Origin: VGBK01 sp964354255
GTDB lineage: Bacteria; Actinomycetota; Acidimicrobiia; Spongiisociales; UBA11373
Length of the DNA: 64,000 nt
Assembly (NCBI GenBank): GCA_964354255.1
Contig: CAYGYX010000002.1
Span: 23,388 to 87,387 of the forward strand
Direction: 5' to 3'
Positions 16,797 to 24,745 of this stretch are shown piece by piece (position 1 is the first letter of the stretch; each line of letters begins with the position of its first letter). Below the pieces are notes generated by a model that did no database searches, was not told the origin of the DNA, and saw only the letters and a list, made by a program, of their open reading frames with translations. A program made the position numbers and the translations under genes.

Positions 16797-17725
16797 GCAG
16801 CAGCCGGACCGCCGATCGTCTCTCCCGCATCCTGGGCATGCTTCCCTGGGTCATCGCCCACCCGGGCGCCCGGGTAGCCGAGGTGTGCGAGCGGTTCGGC
16901 TACACGAGGGCGGAGCTGGCCCGCGACCTCAACCTGGTCTTCGTGTGCGGACTGCCCGGCTACGGCCCCGGGGATCTCATGGTCGCCTACATCGACGGAG
17001 ATGAGGTAGTGGTGGACCTGGCCGACTACTTCGCCCGACCGGTGCGACTCGCTCCTGCCGAAGCCCTGCTGTTGCTTGCCGCCGGGATGGCCATGATCTC
17101 GACGGGGGAGGCCCCGGACGCGCTGGTATCGGGTGTCGCCAAGCTGCAGGCAGCCCTCCTGCCCGATGGGCAGCCTCTGGCGGTCGACCTCCCCGCGCCG
17201 CCACCGCTGCTGCGTATGCTCGGAGAGGCCGCGGCCGGGGGCCGGGTGGTCCAGATCACCTACACCTCGCTGGCCACCGGCGAGACCACCCGGCGGGAGG
17301 TGGAGCCGTGGCGGGTGTTCTCGGCGCTCGGCAACTGGTATCTGACCGGGTGGTGCCGCCTGGCCGGGGATGAGCGCCTGTTCCGGGTCGATCGCATCCG
17401 AGAAGCGGCTCTTACCGGCGGGGATTTCGCGCCACCCGCCACACTCCCCCCGGCCGAGGTGCGCTTCGTGCCTCGGGCGGAGGACGTACAGGCTTTGATA
17501 CGCCTGGGGGCCGCAGCCGGGTGGGTGGCCGAGTACTACCCGGTGGAAGTCGTGTCGCAGGACGACGCGGGCACCGTGGTCAGGTTCACCGCCTCGGACC
17601 CGTCCGTCGGCGCCCGTCTGCTGGTGCGTTTGGGCGGCGATGCCGAGTTGCTGGAGGGCGAACAGGTGGCGGCGGCCGCCGCCGACCTGCGGGCCCGGAT
17701 CAGGCGCCGCTACGAGGCGACGTAG
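16793..17725 (+). CDS. pafC: WYL-domain regulator PafC
   Basis: 310 residues, paralogous to PafB: N-terminal helix-turn-helix region (about 5-70), WYL-type core with EVEPWRVFSALGNWYLTGW (about 175-195) and C-terminal extension. The GTG at 16793 overlaps the pafB stop; upstream open frame only shadows pafB. Works as heterodimer or tandem partner of PafB. In many actinobacteria tatA and tatC follow; here a small zinc-ribbon gene follows instead. Confidence 0.92.
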   Translation: MSSSRTADRLSRILGMLPWVIAHPGARVAEVCERFGYTRAELARDLNLVFVCGLPGYGPGDLMVAYIDGDEVVVDLADYFARPVRLAPAEALLLLAAGMAMISTGEAPDALVSGVAKLQAALLPDGQPLAVDLPAPPPLLRMLGEAAAGGRVVQITYTSLATGETTRREVEPWRVFSALGNWYLTGWCRLAGDERLFRVDRIREAALTGGDFAPPATLPPAEVRFVPRAEDVQALIRLGAAAGWVAEYYPVEVVSQDDAGTVVRFTASDPSVGARLLVRLGGDAELLEGEQVAAAAADLRARIRRRYEAT

Positions 17726-17824
17726 CCCCCGGTGACTATAAGGGCAATGGTCATTCAGTACCCGTGCAAGCGCTCCGATAAGCCGGTCAGAACCGGTAGC
17801 CGCCCGCTCTGGAGAAGCGCCTCG

Positions 17825-18115
17825 ATGACCACCATCCGCACCTCATGCCCGCTCTGCGGCGACGTGGAACTGGCCCCGGCCGACCTCTCGTTGCGACTGG
17901 CCCCCTGCCGGGGGACTGGCACCTATCACTTCCGGTGCCCTCATTGCGAAGAGGTGCGGCAGCGCCCCGCCGGTCACCGCGTCGTCAGCATCTTGCTGGC
18001 CACCGGCGTGATGTACGAGGTGGTCGACGAGGAGACCCCGATCACCGAAGGGGAGATTCGGCACTTCGTGGACGGGCTGGCCCGGGACACCTGGCAGGAG
18101 CACCTCATCTCCTGA
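17825..18115 (+). CDS. Small zinc-ribbon protein
   Basis: 96 residues beginning MTTIRTSCPLCGDVEL. Two CxxC knuckles, CPLC near 8 and CPHC near 40, form a zinc ribbon; the rest is a mixed alpha-beta tail. GGAGAAG precedes the ATG. It lies between pafC and helY in the place where tatAC often sits in relatives. Role unknown. Confidence 0.7.
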   Translation: MTTIRTSCPLCGDVELAPADLSLRLAPCRGTGTYHFRCPHCEEVRQRPAGHRVVSILLATGVMYEVVDEETPITEGEIRHFVDGLARDTWQEHLIS

Positions 18116-18140
18116 GCCCTGCCATCAGACCGAGCGTGAA

Positions 18141-18164
18141 GAGGGCGGCCCGCGGGCCGCTCTC
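18141..18164 (+). terminator. Hairpin after the zinc-ribbon gene
   Basis: An almost perfect 24-base inverted repeat (GAGGGCGGCCCG then CGGGCCGCTCTC, one wobble pair) centred on a 16-base palindrome, 26 bases after the stop. No T-tract. Confidence 0.45.
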
Positions 18165-18193
18165 GGCATGCCGGGCCGGGCGGCAACCCTTCC

Positions 18194-18199
18194 TACCAT
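18194..18199 (+). promoter_or_regulatory. -10 element of the helY leader ORF
   Basis: TACCAT ends six bases before GTG 18206 and far from the helY ATG, so the transcript would begin at the small leader frame. Confidence 0.5.
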
Positions 18200-18205
18200 G
18201 GTCGA

Positions 18206-18268
18206 GTGCCTCCACACCGTCTGCGCTCGATCAACCCGCCGCGCACCGCTGAGCAGGCCCGGCCATGA
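18206..18268 (+). CDS. 20-codon leaderless leader ORF coupled to helY
   Basis: Starts GTGCCTCCACACCG, encodes 20 residues rich in Pro and Arg, and its TGA overlaps the helY ATG as ATGA. No conserved protein feature is visible; the probable role is to deliver ribosomes to helY by stop-start re-initiation. Confidence 0.4.
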   Translation: MPPHRLRSINPPRTAEQARP

Positions 18269-20802
18269 GCGCCGTTGGGTACCTGCAGGGGCTTCCCTTT
18301 CGCGCCGATCGCTTCCAGGTAGACGCGGCCGAGGCCATCGATCGCGGCGAGACCGTGGTGGTTTCGGCGCCCACCGGGTCGGGCAAGACGGTGGTGGCTG
18401 AGGCGGCCATCGCCCTGGCCCGGCGGCGCGGGGAGCGAGTGCTCTACACCACCCCCCTCAAGGCGCTGTCGAACCAGAAGTACGCCGATCTGCGCGCCCA
18501 GCATGGGCCGGCCGCCGTCGGTCTCCTCACCGGCGACAACTCCATCAACGGTCGGGCTCCCGTCGTCGTGATGACCACCGAGGTGCTCCGCAACATGATG
18601 TACGCCGCCAGCCCCGACCTGGCCGATGTGGGGATCGTCGTCCTCGACGAGGTCCACTATCTCCAGGACCGGGCGCGCGGGCCGGTTTGGGAGGAGATCA
18701 TCATCCACCTTGATCGGGCGATTCGCCTGGTCTGTCTCTCCGCCACGGTGGCCAACGCCGCCGAGTTCGCCGGCTGGGTGGAGGCCCGCCGGGGGCCAAC
18801 CGCCCTGGTCGTCGAGGGGGAGCGCCCCATCCCCCTGTCGTCGGAGTACCTGCTGCGCGACCGCTGGGAGGGCGGCCGCCTGCGTCTCCTGCCGGTCTTC
18901 GGGGAGGGCGAGGGGCGCCGGTCCAACCCACGGCTCGTCGCCATGCTGCGCCGGACGGGCGAACTGGAGCATCGCTACGCCGCGCCGCGTCGCACCGAGA
19001 CCTGCGAGTTCCTGCATCGGGAGGGGCTGCTCCCTGCGATCTACTTCATCTTCTCCCGGGCGGGTTGCGCCGCGGCCTCCGCCCAGGTAGTCGAGCGCGG
19101 CCTTCGGCTCACCACCCGGGAGGAGGCCGCCGAGATCCGGCGCGCCGCCGCCGAGCGCACCGCCCACCTCTCGCCCGGCGATCTCAAAGTGCTCGGCTAC
19201 GGCCGCTGGCTGGCCGGCCTGGAGGCCGGCGTGGCGCCCCACCACGCCGGGCTGGTCCCCGCCTTCAAGGAGACCGTGGAATACCTATTCGCCGCCTGCC
19301 TGGTGCGCCTGGTTTTCGCCACCGAGACCCTGTCGCTCGGCATCAACATGCCCGCCCGCTCCGTGGTCCTCGAGAGCCTGTACAAGTTCAGCGGCGAGCA
19401 GCACGAGCTCCTCCAGCCCGGGGACTACACACAACTGACCGGGCGCGCCGGTCGGCGGGGCATCGACCGGCTGGGCACGGCCATCGTCCTGCACTCGCCC
19501 TACCTGCCCTTCGAGCGCGTCGCCGCCATCGCCGCGGCTGGGGCCCATCCCATGCGCTCCAGCTTCCGGCCCACCTACAACATGGCGGCCAATCTGATGG
19601 CCGGCTACCCGCAGGACCAGGCAGAGCGGCTCCTGAACGCCTCCTTTGCCCAGTTCCACGAGGACCGGCTGGCCGGCGACCTGGTCGCGATGATCGAGGA
19701 CGAGGAGGCACGGCTGGCCGCCGACCGTCAAGCCGCGCACTGCGAGTTGGGAGACACCTGGGACCCCAGTGAGCAGGCCCCTTCCGGGCACGACCAGATA
19801 ATGAGCGCCTTCGTCTCCTCAACGGCGGCGGGCGATGTGCTCGCCTGGCCGCTGGAGGGCGGACGCGAGATGCGCCAGGTCGTGGTGGCCCGTGGGCATG
19901 GGAAGCGCCCGCGCCTCCTGACGATCGCCGACGACGGGAGCCTGCATCGGCTGCCTCCCGACAAAGTGCCGGCCGCCGCCGCCGTGGCCGGCAGGCTCGA
20001 TCTGCCCGAGCCCTATCGGCCCCGCGAGCCCGACTACCGCCGCGAGGTGGCGGCCCTGCTCCGCCGCTGGCAGGCGGGAGGGACGATCCTTCGGCCGGCC
20101 TACGCGTCCGGGGCGTCCGTCCCCGGCGGCGCGGCCGCCTGCCCCGACCTGGCGGCTCACCTGAGGGCGGTTCGCTCGGCCCATCGGCGGGAAACGCGCC
20201 TAGAAGCCCTCCGCCGACGCCAGCGGGTGAGCGGAGCCGGCATGGTTCCCCGGCTCCGGGCCATAGTGGCGCTACTGCAGGACTGGGGCTACGCCGACGA
20301 CTGGCGCCTCACTCCCGGTGGCAGGCGCCTCCGCTTCATCTACAACGAGCTCGACCTGCTCCTGGCCGAGTCGCTGGAGCGGGGGTGCTTCGATGGTCTC
20401 GATGGCCCCGAGACCGCCGCCCTGGCCTCGCTCTTCACCTTCGAGCCGCGAGCCGAGGCAGCCCGGTCCGTCTGGCCCACCCCGCGCTTGCAGGAGCGGG
20501 CGGAACGTGTCGCCGAGCTCGCGACCCGACTCGCCTCCGCCGAGGAGGCCGCCGGGTTGTCCCCGACCCGGGCTCCCGAGGCAGGCTTCGCCACGATCGC
20601 CTACCGTTGGGGTAGCGGCGCCGGGCTGGAGGACCTCTTCGGGGAGGAGGGAGTCGGGGTGGGAGACTTCGTGCGCAACTGCCGGCAGCTGATCGACCTT
20701 CTTCGCCAGCTCAGCGACGCGGCCCCGCGGCTCGCGCCCGTCCTCTCACAGGCCCTCGCCGCCGTGGACCGGGGAGTGGTGGCAGCCTCGGGAGCAGTAT
20801 GA
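18265..20802 (+). CDS. helY: Ski2-like DEAD/DEAH-box RNA helicase
   Basis: 845 residues. Motif I is APTGSGKT (near 35-42), motif Ia TTPLKALSNQKY, motif II DEVH, motif III SATVAN, and the second RecA domain carries the QLTGRAGRRGID signature of Ski2/Mtr4 helicases. A ratchet region and C-terminal DSHCT-type domain follow. Actinobacterial HelY proteins are thought to act in RNA processing, and the gene normally follows the pupylation locus. Ends with a 4-base overlap (ATGA) with the lipid kinase. Confidence 0.9.
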   Translation: MSAVGYLQGLPFRADRFQVDAAEAIDRGETVVVSAPTGSGKTVVAEAAIALARRRGERVLYTTPLKALSNQKYADLRAQHGPAAVGLLTGDNSINGRAPVVVMTTEVLRNMMYAASPDLADVGIVVLDEVHYLQDRARGPVWEEIIIHLDRAIRLVCLSATVANAAEFAGWVEARRGPTALVVEGERPIPLSSEYLLRDRWEGGRLRLLPVFGEGEGRRSNPRLVAMLRRTGELEHRYAAPRRTETCEFLHREGLLPAIYFIFSRAGCAAASAQVVERGLRLTTREEAAEIRRAAAERTAHLSPGDLKVLGYGRWLAGLEAGVAPHHAGLVPAFKETVEYLFAACLVRLVFATETLSLGINMPARSVVLESLYKFSGEQHELLQPGDYTQLTGRAGRRGIDRLGTAIVLHSPYLPFERVAAIAAAGAHPMRSSFRPTYNMAANLMAGYPQDQAERLLNASFAQFHEDRLAGDLVAMIEDEEARLAADRQAAHCELGDTWDPSEQAPSGHDQIMSAFVSSTAAGDVLAWPLEGGREMRQVVVARGHGKRPRLLTIADDGSLHRLPPDKVPAAAAVAGRLDLPEPYRPREPDYRREVAALLRRWQAGGTILRPAYASGASVPGGAAACPDLAAHLRAVRSAHRRETRLEALRRRQRVSGAGMVPRLRAIVALLQDWGYADDWRLTPGGRRLRFIYNELDLLLAESLERGCFDGLDGPETAALASLFTFEPRAEAARSVWPTPRLQERAERVAELATRLASAEEAAGLSPTRAPEAGFATIAYRWGSGAGLEDLFGEEGVGVGDFVRNCRQLIDLLRQLSDAAPRLAPVLSQALAAVDRGVVAASGAV

Positions 20803-21680
20803 CCTGGTGGGTGGTGGTCAACCCGGCGGCGGGGACGCACCAGCAGTGGGAGCCGCGGGTGCGCGGCGCGCTTGCGAGCCGCGCGCTGGAAGGGGTGGTC
20901 AACGTCTCGGAGTCGGCCGAGCACCTCCGGGAGCTGGTGGCGGCCGGCGTCGCGGCCGGGGCGACCCGCTTCGTCGCGGCCGGGGGAGACGGGACCATCA
21001 GCCTGCTGGCCGATGCCCTGCTCTCCCATCCTTGGGCGGCGCCGCCGACCCTCGGCATCCTCCCGGCCGGATCGGGGTGCGATTTCATCCGCACCTTCCG
21101 CTTCTCCCAGGTCCTCGAGGAGGCGGCCGACCACCTGGTGGGGGAGCAGACCGTGCCAGTCGACGTCGGAGTGGCCGAGGGCGCCTGGGGCGTCCGCCGC
21201 TTCCTGAACGTCCTCGACATCGGGGTGATCGCCGCCACGGTGCGCACCGCCGAGGGACCCACCCGACACCTGGGGCGCTTTCGCTACAAGGCGGCTTTCT
21301 GGGTCACCCTGCCGCTGTTCCGCACCACCCGGCTCACCGTGGAGATGGAACGCCGCACCTTCGCGGGCAGGGCCAACACGGTCGTCTTCGCCAACGGGCA
21401 GTACTTCGGCTTCAACATGAATGTGGCTCCCCGGGCCTCTCCGAGTGACGGCCTGCTGGACGTCCAGGTCTTCACCGGGCCCAAGACGAGTGCGCTCTCG
21501 CTGCTGCCCAAGGTGAGCCGCGGCCGCCACCTGGCTCACCCTCTGGTCCACCGGTTCCGTGCGGCCGCGGCGACCGTGGTCACCGAGCGGCCCTGGCCCA
21601 TCGAGGTGGACGGTGACTACCTGGGGGAAACCCCCGTCACGGTGCGGATCGAGCCGCGTGCGCTGCTCCTCAAGGTCTGA
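20799..21680 (+). CDS. Diacylglycerol kinase-family lipid kinase
   Basis: 293 residues with the DAGK catalytic motif VAAGGDGTISLLADALL (near 64-80), the N-terminal VVNPAAG nucleotide-binding strand, LGILPAGSGCDF and a C-terminal beta-sandwich with EVDGDYLG. YegS/DgkB-type enzymes phosphorylate diacylglycerol or related lipids. Translationally coupled to helY through overlapping ATGA. Sphingosine-type substrates cannot be excluded. Confidence 0.88.
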   Translation: MTWWVVVNPAAGTHQQWEPRVRGALASRALEGVVNVSESAEHLRELVAAGVAAGATRFVAAGGDGTISLLADALLSHPWAAPPTLGILPAGSGCDFIRTFRFSQVLEEAADHLVGEQTVPVDVGVAEGAWGVRRFLNVLDIGVIAATVRTAEGPTRHLGRFRYKAAFWVTLPLFRTTRLTVEMERRTFAGRANTVVFANGQYFGFNMNVAPRASPSDGLLDVQVFTGPKTSALSLLPKVSRGRHLAHPLVHRFRAAAATVVTERPWPIEVDGDYLGETPVTVRIEPRALLLKV

Positions 21681-21704
21681 GCACCCAGGCCCGCCACCCC
21701 GACC

Positions 21705-21710
21705 TATACT
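21705..21710 (+). promoter_or_regulatory. -10 element of the DUF4193 gene
   Basis: TATACT, 26 bases before ATG 21737, with GAGGAG between as ribosome-binding site. No -35 consensus. Confidence 0.45.
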
Positions 21711-21736
21711 CCCCGCCGCCCTGGTAGAGGAGCCGC

Positions 21737-22180
21737 ATGGTGCCCCCCCGTACCCCCCCGCCCGAGGACGATCTCGAGGAAGAAGAGCCGGAGGCTGAGG
21801 GCTGGCTCGACGAGGAAGTCGAGGAACTCGACGAGGAGCCCGAACCCGATTTCGCCGCCGTGGTGGAGGTGGAAGAGGAAGAGGAAGAGGAAGAGGCGTA
21901 CGAGGAGGGGGAGGCCGAGGAGGCCGAGGAGGCCGAGGAGGAGGCCCTCGACGAGCTCGAAGCCGAAGAGCTCGACATGCTCACCGAAGACGAGGCAGCG
22001 GAGTCGCTGCCGGTCGATGAGGTAGAGGAGCTGCGTCAGCTGCGCCGGGAGGCGATCGAGCTCGAGTTGGGAGCCGACGGGGCGGGGGAGGGTGAGTTCG
22101 TCTGCAGCGGCTGCTTCCTGGTCAAGCGCATCACTCAGCTCGCCGACAAGCGGAAGAGGCTCTGCCGGGACTGCGTGTGA
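21737..22180 (+). CDS. DUF4193-family acidic protein with C-terminal zinc knuckle
   Basis: 147 residues. The C-terminal 35 residues match the actinobacterial DUF4193 pattern: EFVCSGCFLVKR, then CRDC, i.e. two CxxC pairs. The preceding ~105 residues are extremely acidic, with runs of Glu around residues 50-60 and the repeated EEAEEAEE. Family members are usually shorter and less acidic. Function unknown; it may bind basic partners or a structured RNA through the zinc knuckle. Confidence 0.8.
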   Translation: MVPPRTPPPEDDLEEEEPEAEGWLDEEVEELDEEPEPDFAAVVEVEEEEEEEEAYEEGEAEEAEEAEEEALDELEAEELDMLTEDEAAESLPVDEVEELRQLRREAIELELGADGAGEGEFVCSGCFLVKRITQLADKRKRLCRDCV

Positions 22181-22214
22181 GGGTCCTCGGCTCCGCCGCG
22201 GCGCAGCCGCAGAG

Positions 22215-23033
22215 GTGCACCAGTTGAGGGGAGACACGGCCAAGAGCGCGCCGCCTCTGCGAGTCGCGCGCGGGAACGTCGTCTGCGACCTCGATGGGGT
22301 GGTCTACCTGTCCGATACCGCGGTGCCCGGCGCCGGTGCCGCACTATCGGAAATCGACCGCCGCGGGTACCGCCTGCTGTTCGCCACCAACGCCCCCATC
22401 CGCACACCGGAGGCAGTGGCCCTCCACATCACCTCGGTAAGTGGCTACCCCGCCGCCCCGGACCAGGTGGTCACCTCGGCGATGGCCGCCGCGGAAGTGC
22501 TCTCCCCTGCAGACGCACCGGTCCTGGTGGTGGGGGAGGCAGGGCTGGGCGTCACGCTGCAGCGGTCCGGGTTCTCGCTGACGGAGGATCCGCGGGAGGC
22601 TCGGGCCGTGGTGGTCGGCCTCGACCGCCGCCTGACGTACGACCATCTCCGCATCGCCGCTCAGGCCCTGCTGGGAGGTGCCCGGTTCATCGCCAGCAAC
22701 CGGGATCCCACCTACCCGACCGAGTTCGGGCCCTGGCCGGGGGGTGGGGCCATCGTGGCCGCCCTGGAGGCGGCCACGGGACGGACGGCCGAGGTGGTCG
22801 GCAAGCCCCACCCACCGATGCGCGACGCCATCCGTCGGCGCCTGGGCTCCGGGCCCACCTGGGTGGTGGGTGACCGCCCGGAGACCGATCTGGCCCTGGG
22901 ACGCGCAGAGGGGTGGACCACGGTGCTGGTCCTCACAGGCGTCGTCGAGGACCCCGCGCAGGTCCCCGAGGCCCTCCGTCCCGATCTGGTCCTGGCGACG
23001 ATCGCCGAGCTGCCGGCTCACCTCCCAGGCTGA
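22215..23033 (+). CDS. HAD-superfamily phosphatase, NagD/class IIA type
   Basis: 272 residues if GTG 22215 is used (TTG 22224 is also possible). The nucleophile motif is VVCDLDGVVYLSD, followed by the class IIA cap region, motif II LLFATNA, Lys in VVGKPHPP and the acidic motif WVVGDRPETDLALG. These enzymes dephosphorylate small sugar or nitrophenyl phosphates; related actinobacterial genes sit just upstream of tlyA, as here. Converges with the rhomboid gene. Confidence 0.85.
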   Translation: MHQLRGDTAKSAPPLRVARGNVVCDLDGVVYLSDTAVPGAGAALSEIDRRGYRLLFATNAPIRTPEAVALHITSVSGYPAAPDQVVTSAMAAAEVLSPADAPVLVVGEAGLGVTLQRSGFSLTEDPREARAVVVGLDRRLTYDHLRIAAQALLGGARFIASNRDPTYPTEFGPWPGGGAIVAALEAATGRTAEVVGKPHPPMRDAIRRRLGSGPTWVVGDRPETDLALGRAEGWTTVLVLTGVVEDPAQVPEALRPDLVLATIAELPAHLPG

Positions 23034-23049
23034 AGCCGCTGCCTGCCGC

Positions 23050-23799
23050 CTACCAAGTGCCGGCCGCGACCGAGCGGGGAAGGGGCTGCGGGTTGAGGGT
23101 GTTGGCCAGCAGGCGCCGGCGCAGCGGCAGAGCGATCAGCACCCCGAAAAGGAACCCAGCGACGTGCGCTTCCCAGGCGATCCCGGAGGCCGCGTCGACG
23201 AGCAGGAACTGGCTGACGATCCAGATCCCCAGGAAGGCGACGGCGGGAATGGCCACGATGCGGAACAGCACCAGAGTCAGCACCAGGTGGCGCGGGAAGA
23301 GGACCAGGTAGGCGCCCATCACCCCGGCGATCGCCCCGCTCGCTCCGACCAGAGGGATCGTGGTGTCCGGGTTGGCCCAAACGAACCCCGCCGTGGCAGC
23401 TATCCCCGAAGCGAGGTAGAACAGCAGGTAGGCGAAGGGCCCAAACGCCTCCTCGACGTTGTTGCCGAAGATCCACAGGCTCCACATGTTGAACAGCAGG
23501 TGGGCAGCGCCCCCGTGCAGGAACATGGAGACCCCGGCCGCCAGCCACACGTTCTTGCCGCCGAAATAGGGGGTGGAGGGCTCTTCGCGGCAGACCCCCC
23601 CGTTGATCTCGGCCAGATCGAGCGCGTCGCCGGTGGTCAGCTCGCAGGCGATGGCGGCCCGCTCGTACAGGAACTCGGCTTCCTCCTGGGTCCCGCTCGC
23701 CGGCTGCAGCGCGAAGAACACGATCGCGCAGCCGGCGATGATGGCCCAGCTGATGAGGGGGCGGGCCCGGGTGGGGTTGACATCGCGAATCGGCAGCAA
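23050..23799 (-). CDS. Rhomboid-family intramembrane serine protease
   Basis: 249 residues with six or so membrane segments. The catalytic dyad is Ser154 in GASGAIAG and His212 in WEAHVAG; the HLLFNMWSLW motif (100-109) forms the oxyanion region. A soluble loop of about 45 residues lies between the first two helices. TTG start with AGGAAG upstream. It faces away from the tlyA unit and shares an overlapping promoter with it. Substrates unknown. Confidence 0.9.
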   Translation of the reverse strand: MLPIRDVNPTRARPLISWAIIAGCAIVFFALQPASGTQEEAEFLYERAAIACELTTGDALDLAEINGGVCREEPSTPYFGGKNVWLAAGVSMFLHGGAAHLLFNMWSLWIFGNNVEEAFGPFAYLLFYLASGIAATAGFVWANPDTTIPLVGASGAIAGVMGAYLVLFPRHLVLTLVLFRIVAIPAVAFLGIWIVSQFLLVDAASGIAWEAHVAGFLFGVLIALPLRRRLLANTLNPQPLPRSVAAGTW

Positions 23800-23825
23800 A
23801 TCCGCTTCCTGTCCCCGCGGGGAGG

Positions 23826-23832
23826 GATAATA
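23826..23832. promoter_or_regulatory. Overlapping divergent -10 elements (rhomboid and tlyA unit)
   Basis: The bases GATAATA give GATAAT on the plus strand, six bases before ATG 23838, and TATTAT on the minus strand, followed by a leader with a ribosome-binding site for the rhomboid gene. The two cores share six base pairs, so RNA polymerase could serve only one direction at a time. Confidence 0.45.
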
Positions 23833-23837
23833 GCTGT

Positions 23838-23966
23838 ATGGATTCTACGCGGATCGACTCCCTGCTCCACGATCTGGAGGATGCCGACCCCGCCGACGCT
23901 CCCGACCTCGCCGAGGCTGTGGCCCGGGCGCTGTCCAGCGGGCTCGATACCGGGGCGGTCCGCTGA
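23838..23966 (+). CDS. 42-residue acidic protein upstream of tlyA
   Basis: Starts MDSTRIDSLLHDLEDADPAD; acidic and helical, no cysteine or membrane segment. Its stop overlaps the proposed CTG start of tlyA as CTGA. A short gene also precedes tlyA in Mycobacterium (Rv1693), so a small protein in this place appears to be an old arrangement. Probably leaderless. Function unknown. Confidence 0.6.
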   Translation: MDSTRIDSLLHDLEDADPADAPDLAEAVARALSSGLDTGAVR

Positions 23967-24745
23967 CCCGCCGTCGACTCGACCTGGAGTTGGTGCGGCG
24001 CGGACTGCTCACTACCCGCTCCGCGGCACAGCGGGCAATCGCCGAAGGGCGGGTCCTGGTCGGCGGCATGCCTGCCACCCGGTCGGCAACGCTGGTGGAT
24101 GAGCAAGTGGCCCTGTCGCTCGTCCGGGAAGGCCCGCAGTGGGCGAGTCGCGGCGGCGTCAAGCTGGCCGCCGCCCTGGAGGCGTTCGCCGTGGACCCCT
24201 CCGGCCGGCGGTGCCTCGACGTGGGCGCCTCCACCGGCGGCTTCACCGACGTGCTCGTGGCCCGGGGGGCGGCCAGCGTGGCTGCGGTCGACGTCGGTTA
24301 CGGCCAACTCGACTGGCGGCTGCGCTCCGACCCCCGGGTGAGGGTCTTCGACCGCACCAACTTCCGTACGGCCGACCCGGGGGCACTGGGAGCTCCCTTC
24401 GACATGGCCACCATGGACGTCTCTTTCATCTCGATCCGCCTGCTGGCCGCCAATCTGGCGGCTTGCGGCCGGCCCGGCACCGACTACGTTGTCCTCGTGA
24501 AGCCCCAGTTCGAGGTTGGGCGAGAGCACGTTGGTCGCGGCGGCCTGGTCACCGACCCTCTCCGGCAGGCGTCCGCGATCGACGGCGCGGCCCGGGCGCT
24601 GGCCGCGGTGGGCATAGGCCCCATCGGGGTCTGCGCCTCACCGATCGCCGGCACTACGGGCAATCGCGAGTTCTTCCTGCACGGCCGACACGGTGCCGGT
24701 CCGGCCGTCGACCGAGCGTCGGTCGAGGCAATGGTGACCCGATGA
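23963..24745 (+). CDS. tlyA: rRNA 2'-O-methyltransferase TlyA
   Basis: 260 residues from a proposed CTG start. The S4 domain begins RRRLDLELVRRGLLTTRSAA, which in homologues is the extreme N-terminus; the first standard codon in frame (TTG 23990) would cut into the S4 domain. The FtsJ-like domain has the SAM motif CLDVGASTGGFTDVL, the K in VLVKPQFE and a final catalytic Glu/Lys arrangement. It methylates 16S and 23S rRNA riboses and affects capreomycin sensitivity in Mycobacterium. Overlaps nadK by four bases. Confidence 0.9.
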   Translation: MTRRRLDLELVRRGLLTTRSAAQRAIAEGRVLVGGMPATRSATLVDEQVALSLVREGPQWASRGGVKLAAALEAFAVDPSGRRCLDVGASTGGFTDVLVARGAASVAAVDVGYGQLDWRLRSDPRVRVFDRTNFRTADPGALGAPFDMATMDVSFISIRLLAANLAACGRPGTDYVVLVKPQFEVGREHVGRGGLVTDPLRQASAIDGAARALAAVGIGPIGVCASPIAGTTGNREFFLHGRHGAGPAVDRASVEAMVTR

